This document shows positions 51,519-60,961 of a stretch of DNA of 64,000 bases, one piece after another (the first letter of the stretch is position 1; each line of letters starts with the position of its first letter). The notes under the pieces were generated by a model, which saw only the letters and a list, made by a program, of their open reading frames with translations, was not told the DNA's origin and did not search any database. Both the position numbers and the translations under genes were made by a program. The stretch comes from Ardenticatenaceae bacterium (lineage in GTDB: Bacteria; Chloroflexota; Anaerolineae; Promineifilales; Promineifilaceae): the NCBI GenBank assembly GCA_020634215.1, contig JACKCD010000026.1:1-64000 (forward strand), in the 5' to 3' direction.

Positions 51519-53327
51519 ATGGAACCAAACAACATTGTGGTGCGCGGGGCGCGGCAGCATAATTTGAAAGGCGTGGACGTGGTGATTCCGCGCAACAAGC
51601 TGGTGGTACTCACCGGGGTCAGCGGCAGCGGCAAATCATCGCTGGCATTTGACACCATCTACGCCGAAGGGCAGCGGCGCTACGTCGAGAGCTTGTCGGC
51701 CTATGCTCGGCAATTTTTGGGGCAGATGGAAAAGCCAAAGGTAGATGCCATTACCGGCCTCAGCCCGGCGATTGCCATCGAGCAAAAGGCGGTGAGCAAA
51801 AACCCGCGCTCCACCGTAGGCACTGTCACCGAGGTGATGGATTATTTGCGGGTGCTGTTTGCTCGTGTGGGCGTTCCCCATTGCCCCGACTGCGGCCGGG
51901 TGGTGCGTCCGCAAAGCGCCCAGATGATTGCCGACCAGTTGGCAAGCCAGCCCGTTGGAACCCGCTTTCAACTCCTGGCTCCCATTGCCCGCAACCGCAA
52001 AGGCACCCATGCCGATGCCTTTGCCCAGGCGCGACAAGATGGTTTTGTCCGCGTGCGCGTCAACGGCACCGTCTATGATTTGGGGCAGCAGCCCGCGCTC
52101 AACAAAAAGAAAAAGCATAATGTGGAGATCGTCGTAGACCGTTTGCAGGTGCCGGAAACGGTGGACGAACCCTTTATGGCGCGGCTGGTGGATTCCGTGG
52201 AAACGACGCTCAAAGTGGGCAGCGGGCTGCTGGTAGCCGATTTGGGCGAAGAGGAGCTACTGCTGAGTGAACACAACGCCTGCGCCCACTGCGGCACCAG
52301 CTTCCCCGAACTGTCGCCGCAGTTGTTTAGCTTCAATTCGCCGCTGGGGATGTGTCCGGCGTGCAACGGCATTGGCACTCAGCTACAGGTTGACCCCGAA
52401 CTGCTCATTGCCGACCCAGAGTTATCTATTTTGGATGGAGCCACGCGCTGGTATGGCAATTTGCGGAAGAAGAATACGAGCTGGACGGAGCATTCGCTGC
52501 GTTCGGTGGCGCAGCATTATGGCGTTGATTTAGAACTGCCGTGGAAAGATTTGCCGGAAACGTTCCGCCATGTGCTGCTGCATGGCTCTGGTAAGGAAAA
52601 GATACGATTTACGTTTCAGAATGATTGGGGGGAGGGCAGTTGGAGCGGGGAGAGTTTGCGGCCGGCGCGGGGGATGGTCAATGACGTGCTGCGGCTGTTT
52701 CATCAAACCAGTTCGGAGGCGCAGCGGCGCAAGTATGCCAGCTATATGAATCAGCAGCCGTGCCCCACCTGCCACGGCTCGCGGCTGCGGCCGGAAGCGC
52801 GGGCGACATTGGTGGCGGGACAGTCGTTGGAGACGGTGAGCGGCATGTCCATTGCCGATGCCCACGCCTGGATTTTAGGGTTGTCGCGGCAAACCAATGG
52901 GCTAGGGCAGCCGGGGGTGAATGGAAGTGGGGCAAGCAAGAAAAATGTGCCGAGCCTGAATGAGGAACAGTTTGAGATTGCGGAAGAGGTGCTGAAGGAG
53001 ATTCGGGATCGGCTGCAGTTTATGCTGAATGTGGGGCTGCATTATTTGACACTGGATCGGCCGGCACCGACGCTGTCGGGGGGCGAGTCACAACGGATTC
53101 GGTTGGCAAGCCAAATTGGCTGTGGGTTGGTGGGGGTGCTGTATATTTTGGATGAGCCTTCGATTGGCCTGCACGCCCGCGACAACCGCGCTCTGCTGGA
53201 GACGCTGCTGCGGCTGCGCGATATGGGCAACACGGTGTTGGTGGTGGAGCATGATGAAGAAACGATGCAGGAGTCGGACTGGCTGGTTGACCTGGGTAAG
53301 GGGCGGGGGTGCTGGGTGGCCGGGTGA
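51519..53327 (+). pseudogene. uvrA: UvrA, N-terminal part (frameshifted gene)
   Basis: UvrA finds DNA damage for nucleotide-excision repair. This part has the first Walker A (LTGVSGSGKSSLAFDTIYAE), the UvrB-binding zinc module start CPDCGRVVRPQ, CAHCGTSFPELSPQLFSF with MCPACNGIG, and the signature TLSGGESQRIRLASQIG with Walker B VLYILDEPSIGLHARD. The frame breaks at about 53300 (LVDLGKGRGCWVAG then stop). The recognisable ADSLTGQYLRGERRITAPNG continues shortly after. Start ATG 51519 is the usual UvrA start (MEPNNIVVRGARQHNLK). Confidence 0.88.
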
Positions 53328-53537
53328 CGGCGGCAGGGGTCGCCACCAGCAGGTAGCAGCGCAGCGGATTCGCTGACGGGGCAATATTTGCGCGGTGAGC
53401 GGCGGATTACAGCTCCGAATGGGGGAGGAGGAGAGAGGTGAGAAAACGGCCGTTTATCCCTCATCGGTGCCGTCTCCACAACCTCAAAAAGCAATCACCG
53501 CCACTTTCCCATTGGCACCCTCATCGGCATCACCGGC

Positions 53538-54446
53538 GTGAGCGGCAGCGGCAAAGCAGCCTCATCTCCAGGCAACTTCCCCGCGCTGGCGCAAGTGCTG
53601 CATCAGGCACAGACACAGCCGGGGCCATACGGCCGTTTAGAAGGAATCGAGCATCTCGACAAAGTGATCAACATCACCCAAGATCCCATTGGCCGCACCC
53701 CTCGCTCTAACCCCGCCACCTATGTCAAACTCTTTGACGAAATCCGACAGGTTTTTGCCTCAACGCCAGAAGCCAAAGCGCGGGGCTACAAATCCGGCCG
53801 CTTCAGCTTCAACGTCAAAGGAGGACGGTGCGAAGCGTGTGACGGCTACGGCCAGCGCAAAGTCGAAATGCACTTCCTGGCCGACGTGTGGGTGCTGTGC
53901 CGCGAATGCCACGGCCACCGCTTTAACCGCGAAACGCTGGCCGTCACCTACAAAGGCAAAACCATTGCTGATGTTTTAGAAATGGACGTGCAAGAGGCAC
54001 TTGAATTTTTTAGCAGCCACCCCAAAATTGCCCGGCAGCTACAAACGCTCCATGATGTAGGGCTGGATTATATCAAGCTTGGACAAAGTGCCTTGACGCT
54101 AAGCGGTGGCGAGGCGCAGCGGATTAAGCTGGCGAAAGAGCTGAGCCGGGTGGCAACGGGACGCACCGTCTACATCTTGGATGAACCCACTACCGGGCTG
54201 CACTTTGCCGATGTGCAAAAGCTGCTCGACGTGCTGCATCGGCTGGTGGACGCTGGCAACACGGTGATTGTGATAGAGCATAACCTGGATGTCATCAAAA
54301 CGGCCGATTGGCTGATTGACCTGGGGCCGGAAGGGGGTGAAGGGGGTGGCGAAATTTTGGCACAGGGAACACCTGAAGCAGTAGCCCAGATGGCAGAAAG
54401 CCATACGGGTCAATTCTTGCGCCAACTGTTGCCGCTACCAAGTTGA
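53538..54446 (+). pseudogene. uvrA: UvrA, C-terminal part (frameshifted gene)
   Basis: The second ABC half is in the same frame as the N-terminal part. It has GRCEACDGYGQRKVEMHFLA and VLCRECHGHRFNRETL (zinc finger), TLSGGEAQRIKLAKEL and VYILDEPTTGLHFADVQ. Its Walker A reads GSGKAASSPGNF, although SSLIS is encoded in another frame, so a pair of compensating indels has scrambled it. Between the two parts, 53300–53600 has at least six inferred indels and two in-frame stops. A damaged uvrA or a poorly assembled stretch are both possible. Confidence 0.88.
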
Positions 54447-54489
54447 TGCGTGGTGCGTAGTACGTGCATACACGCACCACGCACCACAT
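54446..54489. repeat. Type A hairpin repeat after uvrA
   Basis: GATGCGTGGTGCGTAGTACG is followed after a short loop by CACGCACCACGCACCACA, the same arm pair as in the inositol operon. Confidence 0.8.
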
Positions 54490-54530
54490 AAGGCGTGTCA
54501 ACTCATAAGGCCAGATTTTGCAAAGCATGG

Positions 54531-55832
54531 CTATGGCACAGGGAAAAACTCCGCGCTTTGCTGGTTTGCAGCTTCAATCGCTTCATCAACTGTTTCAATA
54601 CCATAGAAAGCATTTTCAATGTGTTTGCTGACAATCCCTTCTATGTCGCTCCAGGTTGCCATAAGGGGCAAGTGGCGCATTCCGGGTACAGCATCCAGAA
54701 AAACCCGGCTGTTGGCGGGTTTAGCATTTGGGTCAAGAAAGCTTTCTGATTCAGCCAACGCCTTACGCGATGGCACGGTGCGCCCCGTTTGGGCAAGGAT
54801 CGTTTGCCCCTCAACCCCGCTGGCAAATTCGATAAAAGCCCAGGTGGCATCCTGTTGCTGGCCGGCCGCTGCCATACAAAATGCATCAGAGTGCAGCACG
54901 CTCGCCCGCTGTTGGCTAACGGGTAAGGCCGCCACGTCCCAATCAAAGCTTTCAATCAGGCGAAACTCAGGCACTGCCCGGCGACTGTCCACAAACATTG
55001 CCATCCGCCCATTTACAAACCGGCTCAGGCTGCTTTCGGCTTCTTCAGCTACAGCATTAGGGACGACGTGGTGTTCTGTTTGCAAGCCAACAAACCAGGC
55101 CAATGCTGCTTTGCTCTCTGGGCTGTCAAGTGCCAAGCCGGCCGGTGCGGCTTCATCATCAAGAATCTCACCACCATTCATCCAGATAAAAGGCGCGGCG
55201 CGTACAATTGTTGCCTCCATGCCCAAACCATAAATATCGGCCGTTCCATCCCCATCTTGATCCTGCGTCAATGCCTGAGCCGTTGTGACAAATTCATCCC
55301 AATGCCAATCGTCGCTTGGGTAAGCAATCCCAGCAGCGTTAAACAAATCCTTATTGTAATAGACAACTGGGCTGGAAATATTTTGGGGCATACACATTTG
55401 CTTGCCCTGCCACTGGAACGCGGTTAACGCTTCAGCATAATAGTCATCGGTACGAATCAGCGTACTCGCCGCAAGGTAATCGGTTAACGGTTCAACGGCA
55501 TTGGCTGCAAAGAAGTGACCAAGATGGCGATAGTTGATCAGAAACACATCGGGGGGCGTGCCGGCCGCAAAATCGGCCGCCAGTCGTTTACGAAAGTCAC
55601 CACCGCTGGGGATGTTGATCAAATTGATGCTTATGTCGGTGTGTTCGGTACTAAACGCATCAATCAACGTTTGGTAAGCAGTTTGATCCGTAGGATCGCC
55701 AGAAATCAGGAAAGTTAGCTCGGTGAATACTGCCCCCTCCTCAGCCACAGGTGACGTTGGAGCTTGAATGGTGGTGCAGGCGGCAAGAAAAGCGACAAGC
55801 AAAGAGAAAAATAAAACTTGTTGGCGTGACAT
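54531..55832 (-). CDS. Sugar ABC transporter substrate-binding lipoprotein
   Basis: The signal peptide ends in the lipobox LVAFLAACTT. The mature protein is a family-1 solute-binding protein: LTFLISGDPTDQTAYQTLID, FAAGTPPDVFLINYRHLGHF, VVYYNKDLFNAAGIAYPSDD and a later DVAALPVSQQRASVLHSDAF. This is the pattern of maltose and multiple-sugar binding proteins. It follows two permease genes on the same strand. No ATPase gene is present here, so a shared MsmX-type ATPase is likely. Confidence 0.92.
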   Translation of the reverse strand: MSRQQVLFFSLLVAFLAACTTIQAPTSPVAEEGAVFTELTFLISGDPTDQTAYQTLIDAFSTEHTDISINLINIPSGGDFRKRLAADFAAGTPPDVFLINYRHLGHFFAANAVEPLTDYLAASTLIRTDDYYAEALTAFQWQGKQMCMPQNISSPVVYYNKDLFNAAGIAYPSDDWHWDEFVTTAQALTQDQDGDGTADIYGLGMEATIVRAAPFIWMNGGEILDDEAAPAGLALDSPESKAALAWFVGLQTEHHVVPNAVAEEAESSLSRFVNGRMAMFVDSRRAVPEFRLIESFDWDVAALPVSQQRASVLHSDAFCMAAAGQQQDATWAFIEFASGVEGQTILAQTGRTVPSRKALAESESFLDPNAKPANSRVFLDAVPGMRHLPLMATWSDIEGIVSKHIENAFYGIETVDEAIEAANQQSAEFFPVP

Positions 55833-55876
55833 AGTTAGACCCTAAATCCAGATTGCGTAAGAAAGTGACAAAGGTG

Positions 55877-56710
55877 TTAGCCTCGTAATAAACGTGTTAA
55901 GGGCGATTCGTTGCGAATAAAGTATTGCATAATCAGATAAACCAGAATTACAGGGGCCGTCATCACCATGACGGCTGCTAACAGCAGCGACCAGTTGGTG
56001 ACGGCCATCTGCTGCAACATGCGTAAGCCAACGGCCAGCGTATATCGTTCTTCTGATTTGATAAAGAGCAATGGATCCACAAAATCGCTCCAGTAGTGGG
56101 TAAAGGTAAGCAGCAAAACCGCCAGTGCCGTGGGGTGTGCCATTGGCAACGCAATGCGCCGCCAGATAAGCAATGCACTGGCTCCTTCCAGCCGTGCCGA
56201 TTCAAACAACTCTTGCGGTACGCGGCGAAAAGTCCAGTAAAACATCAGCACATAGAGCGATTTGGTGCCCATGAAGGCGGGAGCAAACAAAGCCGTGTAA
56301 GTGTCAATAAGCCCCAGCAGGGTGAAAATGACGTAACGTGGCAGCCAGACGGCTGCACTGGGTACCATCAGTAGGATGATTGCCAACCCAACCAGCCATC
56401 CTTGCCACCGTTTGGGCAACTGCACCATGGCGAAACCGGCCCACGATGCTGTCAATAATGTCAAGAGTGCCCCAACGGTGCTGACCAAGATTGAGTTGCC
56501 AATTTGCCGCCCAAGGGGAATCAGGTGGAATATGGTGCTGTAGTTTGACCAGGCCAATGGTTGCGGCAGCCATTCCAACGTGCGGGGGGGTGGTAGCCCC
56601 ACCGGGCGCAGTGAATTGGTAACAACCCAAAGCAAAGGGGTCACGAAGAGCAGGGTGATTGTGATTGCGGCCACTTGCCAAAGCAGGCTTTCAAGGAAGC
56701 TAGATTTCAT
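55877..56710 (-). CDS. Sugar ABC transporter permease (MalG type)
   Basis: A 277-residue permease with six predicted membrane helices. The EAA loop that contacts the ATPase reads ARLEGASALLIWRRIALPMA. The N-terminus LLWQVAAITITLLFVTPLLW and the C-terminal helix PVILVYLIMQYFI are typical of MalG. Start ATG 56710 overlaps the end of the upstream permease by 11 bases. Confidence 0.92.
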   Translation of the reverse strand: MKSSFLESLLWQVAAITITLLFVTPLLWVVTNSLRPVGLPPPRTLEWLPQPLAWSNYSTIFHLIPLGRQIGNSILVSTVGALLTLLTASWAGFAMVQLPKRWQGWLVGLAIILLMVPSAAVWLPRYVIFTLLGLIDTYTALFAPAFMGTKSLYVLMFYWTFRRVPQELFESARLEGASALLIWRRIALPMAHPTALAVLLLTFTHYWSDFVDPLLFIKSEERYTLAVGLRMLQQMAVTNWSLLLAAVMVMTAPVILVYLIMQYFIRNESPLTRLLRG

Positions 56711-57647
56711 CAGTGTAGCCCCAACCACCCAGCAAACGATAGACTAGCCACAGTAGAATGCCCATGACCACGAACATGACCAGCAGCATGGATGCGGCGT
56801 GACCAAGGCGAAAGTGGCTAAACGCCTCGTCATAAATGAGATAGGGAAGCAGCATTGTGGCGTAGCCTGGCCCCCCTTCGGTCATCATGTATACCGGGGC
56901 AAAACTGCTTTGGGTGCTGAGCAAGATGTCGCGTAGAAGCAGCAGCAGCAGCCACGGTGTTAACAAGGGCAGGATAATGTGGCGTAGAATCTGCCAGCGG
57001 CTGCCGCCGTCAAGCGCGGCAGCCTGGAAGTAGGCGGGGGGGATGCCCTGCAAGGCGGCAATTAGCACAAACATGCCTTCGCCCAGCCGAAAACAGGACA
57101 TAAAGATGAGGGATGGCAGGGCGGTGGCCGTGTTGACAAGCCAGGCTTGTTCTGGCAACCCGACCCAGCCGAGGAGTTTGTTGAGTGGGCCATAGAGAGG
57201 GTTGAAAATCCACAGCCAAATGAGGGCATAGGCGACTTCGGGAATGACTGAGGGTAAAAAGGCGGCAATGCGATATTCGCGCACGCCGTAACGCTGGTGG
57301 TATAGTAGCAAGGCCAGCAGCAGTGCCCCTAGTAGCTGCAAGGGGGCAGAAAAGCTGACATAGACAAGCGAATTCCGCACTGCGATCCAGAAAACGTCGC
57401 GTTGGAAGATGGTGATGAAATTTTGCAAGCCGTTCCACTGGGGCGGGGTGAAGGCGTTGTAGCTGGTGAAGGCGAGGAAGATGGTTAGCAGCATGGGTAG
57501 GAGAAGGAGAACGGCCGTTCCCAGCAAAAAAGGTGTTAGCAGCAAACCCAACTCCAACTGATAAGAAGAGACGTGGCGGTTGTGCCAGAAAGCTAATATT
57601 TTTTTACGCAGTATCACAGAATCAAGTAATCCCTCATTTTGCTGCAT
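56700..57647 (-). CDS. Sugar ABC transporter permease (MalF type)
   Basis: A 315-residue inner-membrane permease. Helix 1 is LLLTPFLLGTAVLLLLPMLL, and the EAA loop reads AALDGGSRWQILRHIILPLL. It is the first gene of the three-gene transporter operon. It faces away from the glyA–gcvT gene. A Met nearer to helix 1 (SSYQLELG region) could be the true start, since the first 25 residues are unusual. Confidence 0.9.
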   Translation of the reverse strand: MQQNEGLLDSVILRKKILAFWHNRHVSSYQLELGLLLTPFLLGTAVLLLLPMLLTIFLAFTSYNAFTPPQWNGLQNFITIFQRDVFWIAVRNSLVYVSFSAPLQLLGALLLALLLYHQRYGVREYRIAAFLPSVIPEVAYALIWLWIFNPLYGPLNKLLGWVGLPEQAWLVNTATALPSLIFMSCFRLGEGMFVLIAALQGIPPAYFQAAALDGGSRWQILRHIILPLLTPWLLLLLLRDILLSTQSSFAPVYMMTEGGPGYATMLLPYLIYDEAFSHFRLGHAASMLLVMFVVMGILLWLVYRLLGGWGYTDEI

Positions 57648-57742
57648 TCGTCAACCTATTTTTAAAATTGGAAGCGGCCGACCGCAAATTGGCTAATTTA
57701 TCAAAAAACCCTAAAATTTGGCACAAGCAATTAGTTAAAACC

Positions 57743-57787
57743 AAGAGATTGGGAATGAGCAAAGCATCTGACAGTTACCAATCTCTT
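57743..57787 (+). promoter_or_regulatory. Leader hairpin before glyA–gcvT
   Basis: AAGAGATTGG at 57743 pairs with CCAATCTCTT at 57778 around a 25-base loop, followed by TTTGAGGAG and the start at 57806. It may regulate translation or transcription. It does not match a glycine riboswitch that I can recognise. Confidence 0.4.
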
Positions 57788-57805
57788 CTTTTGAGGAGTT
57801 CTCAT

Positions 57806-60800
57806 ATGTCCCACGATTTCATCTTTTCCGGCTCCGTTACAGAGTTAGACCCTGACCTGAAGCGATTGCTGGATTTGGAAAACCGCCGCCAGGATGAAAC
57901 CATCATTCTGGTCGCCTCAGAAAGTGCAGCACCTGATGCCGTTAACGAAGCATTGAGCAGTGGCTTTGGCAACATTTATGCTGAAGGGTACCCACGCGAG
58001 GAAAGCCGCAAGCAGGCCACCAGCGCCATTCTGGACATTGATGCCGAGTTAGCTCACTACCGTCGCTACAGCGACCCGCGTTATTACAAGGGGGTTGAAT
58101 ACGCCGACGTATTGGAAGCCCTGACTCGCCGCCGTGCCGCCGAACTGTTTGCCGCCAATGGCGTTAGCGCCGACAACCTGTTTGTCAACGTCCAACCCCT
58201 GAGCGGTGCGCCCGCCAACAACGCCGTCTACACCGCCCTCATCCAGCCGGGCGACACCATCATGGGGCTAAATTTGAACGACGGCGGCCACCTTTCGCAT
58301 GGAGCCAGCGCCAACCGCACCGGCAAGCTGTACAAAAGCGTTCCTTATTTCGTGGATGAGAAGACAGAGCAGCTTGATTATGATGCCATTGAAAAGCTGG
58401 CTTTGGAGGCGAAGCCGCAAATTATTGTGGCGGGGTATTCGGCGTATCCGATGGTGGTCAACTGGCAGCGGTTCCGCGCCATTGCCGACAAGTGCGGGGC
58501 GTATTTGCTGGCCGACATTGCCCACATTTCAGGGTTGGTTGCCAGCGGTGTTCATCCCAGCCCCATTGGCATTGCCGATGTGGTATCCACGACGACGCAC
58601 AAAAGTTTGTGTGGGCCACGCGGGGCGATGATTATGACCCATCGGCGGGACGTGGCGCGGAAGATTGACCGCGCCGTGTTCCCAGGCGAGCAGGGTGGGC
58701 CGCATCTGAACACCATTGCCGCGCTGGCGGTGGCGTTGAAGCTGGCAAAATCGGAGCAGTTTGTGGCGTTGCAGCAGCGGATTGTGAGCAATGCCCGGCG
58801 GCTGGCGCAAAAATTGAGCGAACATGGGCTGCGGGTTGTGGGGGGTGGCAGTGAAAACCATTTGCTGTTGGTGGACTGCAAAAGCGTGAGTGCCAATGGG
58901 GTGCATCTATCGGGCGACATGGCGGCGCGGATTTTGGATGTGGCTGGGATTGTGCTGAACCGCAACACAATCCCAGGGGACAAGGGGGCGTTTAACCCCA
59001 CCGGGCTGCGAATTGGCACGGTGTGGATTAGCCAGCTTGGGTTTGGCGATGCCGAGATTGATATGCTGGCGGAGGCGATTGCCACGGTGCTGCAAGGGTG
59101 TACACCGTTTACCTATGCCGCGCCAGGGGGCAAGACGGATTTGCGGGCGAAAGTGAGTTATGCGGCGTTGCAGCACGGGCGAGCGCTGGTGCGGAAGCTG
59201 CGGCGGCTGGGGGATGTGGCAGTGGCCGGGAGCAGCGTGGCGATTCGTGGCGATAAGGCCAGTGAGTTTTTGCATTTGGCTTTGGCAAGCGATGTGGCGG
59301 CGTTGGGCAATGGCGATACGCAGGGGACGTATTTGTTTGTGGATGGTGAGGGGGTGGCTGGTGTGGTGCAGCGGGTGGCGGATGACCAATACCATTTGCA
59401 TGTGGCGGACAAGGGGCTGGCGGGGGAAACGGCCGTTTGGCTGCAAGCTCTCTCGGATGGTTATGCCCAATTTGACGACCTGCACGGCAAGCTGCCGGGG
59501 CCGGTGGTGGTGACAACCTTCACGCCGGACAATCCGGTGGTGGTGACGGGGGACGAAACGGCCGTTATTCGCACCAAGCCCTATTTTGTCGGCCAGCAAA
59601 ACGTGGCCGGGGGCGAACCATTGCCCGCTTTTAACTGGGAAGAACCGGCTGACCCGCCTCTGCTGCGGACGCGGCTGTATGACACCCATGTCGCGTTGGG
59701 GGGCAAAATGGTGCCGTTTGGCGGCTATGAAATGCCGGTTTGGTATGGTGGCGTGAGCGAGGAACACCGCGCCGTGCGTGAGGCGGCCGGTTTGTTTGAT
59801 GTGAGCCACATGGGGGTGCTGGAAGCCAGCGGGCCGCACGTGGTGGATTTTCTTAACGCGGTGACGACCAATGATGTGACGACGCTGGCAAACGGCCGTT
59901 CGCAATACACCTACCTCCTTTTCCCCGACGGCTCGGTGGTGGACGACCTGCTGGTGTATCGCCGCAGTGACGACCGCTTTTTGCTGGTGGTGAATGCGTC
60001 TAACAACGACAAGGATTGGGCGTGGTTGAATGCGGTGAATGAAGGACGGGTGCTGATTGATGGGAAACGGCCGTTTGCCCGCATTACCCACCCCGTTACC
60101 CTGCGCGACCTGCGCGACCCCGCCCACGGAGCCGACTGCCGCGTGGACATTGCCCTGCAAGGCCCCAACAGCCTCGACATTTTGCTGGCATTGGGTGGCG
60201 ACCCCAAATTGTTGCAGCAGCTTGCCAAACTGCCTTGGGCGGGTTTGCTTGAAGGCACGCTCGATGGTTTTGATGTGATCATCTCCCGTACCGGCTATAC
60301 CGGCGAGCGCGTCGCCTATGAATTGTTTGTCCACCCCGACCAGGTTGTTGATTTCTGGAATGCGCTGCTGAAAGTTGGGGAACCGTTTGGCATTAAGCCG
60401 TGCGGTCTGGCCGCCCGCGACAGCACCCGCACCGAAGCCGGGCTGCCGCTTTACGGCCATGAACTGGCTGGAAACCATCATTTAACCCCCGGTGATGCTG
60501 GGTTCGCCAGCTTCCTCAAGCTGTGGAAGCCGTTCTTTGTCGGCCGCGATGCGTTCATTGCCAGTGAGGCCAAGCGCAGCCGCGAGTTGGTGCGCTTCCG
60601 CATGAACGAGAAAGGGGTGCGCCGGCCGGAGACGGGCGACCCAATTCTGGACAAGCGGGGTAAGGTGATCGGCCATGTCACCAGTTGTGCCCTGGATAGT
60701 GAGGGGTATTTGTTGGGGCAGGCGATTGTTCCGGCCGGCATGGGCGGTGAAGGAACGCAGCTTGCCATTTACCAAACAGGTGGCGGCAGCCGTGCGCTGA

Positions 60801-60889
60801 AGCTGCCCAACAGCAACGCCCTCGGCCAGCGGTTCCCGGTGCCGGATGGAGCCACGGTGCTGTCGCGCTTCCCCAGCCGCAAGAAGTAG
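57806..60889 (+). CDS. Fused serine hydroxymethyltransferase and glycine-cleavage T-protein
   Basis: Residues 1–440 are SHMT: ETIILVASESAAPDAVNEAL, LFVNVQPLSGAPANNAVYTA, and the PLP Lys near 266 in STTTHKSLCGPRGAMI. Residues about 620–1027 are GcvT: YDTHVALGGKMVPFGGYEMP, FDVSHMGVLEASGP, ISRTGYTGERVAYELFV and RDSTRTEAGLPLYGHEL. Both use tetrahydrofolate, so the fusion could hand over glycine and one-carbon units. The middle (450–610) has SSVAIRGDKASEFLHLALAS with a GTYLFVDG pattern that looks like a worn GcvT-type domain. I start at ATG 57806, with GAGGAG upstream. Confidence 0.93.
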   Translation: MSHDFIFSGSVTELDPDLKRLLDLENRRQDETIILVASESAAPDAVNEALSSGFGNIYAEGYPREESRKQATSAILDIDAELAHYRRYSDPRYYKGVEYADVLEALTRRRAAELFAANGVSADNLFVNVQPLSGAPANNAVYTALIQPGDTIMGLNLNDGGHLSHGASANRTGKLYKSVPYFVDEKTEQLDYDAIEKLALEAKPQIIVAGYSAYPMVVNWQRFRAIADKCGAYLLADIAHISGLVASGVHPSPIGIADVVSTTTHKSLCGPRGAMIMTHRRDVARKIDRAVFPGEQGGPHLNTIAALAVALKLAKSEQFVALQQRIVSNARRLAQKLSEHGLRVVGGGSENHLLLVDCKSVSANGVHLSGDMAARILDVAGIVLNRNTIPGDKGAFNPTGLRIGTVWISQLGFGDAEIDMLAEAIATVLQGCTPFTYAAPGGKTDLRAKVSYAALQHGRALVRKLRRLGDVAVAGSSVAIRGDKASEFLHLALASDVAALGNGDTQGTYLFVDGEGVAGVVQRVADDQYHLHVADKGLAGETAVWLQALSDGYAQFDDLHGKLPGPVVVTTFTPDNPVVVTGDETAVIRTKPYFVGQQNVAGGEPLPAFNWEEPADPPLLRTRLYDTHVALGGKMVPFGGYEMPVWYGGVSEEHRAVREAAGLFDVSHMGVLEASGPHVVDFLNAVTTNDVTTLANGRSQYTYLLFPDGSVVDDLLVYRRSDDRFLLVVNASNNDKDWAWLNAVNEGRVLIDGKRPFARITHPVTLRDLRDPAHGADCRVDIALQGPNSLDILLALGGDPKLLQQLAKLPWAGLLEGTLDGFDVIISRTGYTGERVAYELFVHPDQVVDFWNALLKVGEPFGIKPCGLAARDSTRTEAGLPLYGHELAGNHHLTPGDAGFASFLKLWKPFFVGRDAFIASEAKRSRELVRFRMNEKGVRRPETGDPILDKRGKVIGHVTSCALDSEGYLLGQAIVPAGMGGEGTQLAIYQTGGGSRALKLPNSNALGQRFPVPDGATVLSRFPSRKK

Positions 60890-60922
60890 ATCAAGCACCA
60901 CAGTTACCGTGGTGAAATGCAA

Positions 60923-60954
60923 CTGTGGGACAAGTTTGCAAACTTGTCCCACAG
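60923..60954. repeat. Perfect 32-bp palindrome
   Basis: CTGTGGGACAAGTTTG is followed directly by its exact reverse complement CAAACTTGTCCCACAG. It stands between glyA–gcvT and the YcaQ-like gene, 8 bases before the latter's ATG. A smaller ACCACAG…GTGGT hairpin precedes it. Confidence 0.9.
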
Positions 60955-60961
60955 TATTCCT

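Larger units (their letters stand above)
1352..60075. repeat. Highly iterated palindrome AACGGCCGTT, about 70 copies
   Basis: By eye I find about 70 copies of AACGGCCGTT or its one-base variants, for example near 1352, 2685, 4836, 8229, 10226, 13131, 14635, 15440, 20730, 22093, 25215, 30070, 35572, 38110, 40305, 43486, 47394, 53445, 57510, 59427 and 60066. The 8-base core ACGGCCGT would be expected about once in 64 kb of random sequence. Most copies are inside genes and are read in all three frames, giving the recurring peptides KRPF, NGRF and (E)TAV. It resembles the HIP1 palindrome of cyanobacteria in behaviour, though not in sequence. Function is unknown. Confidence 0.9.

Noticed and set aside
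58907..60481. A 524-codon open frame opposite glyA–gcvT
   Set aside because: High-GC shadow of the real gene; composition is His/Arg/Gln-rich and no domain is recognisable.
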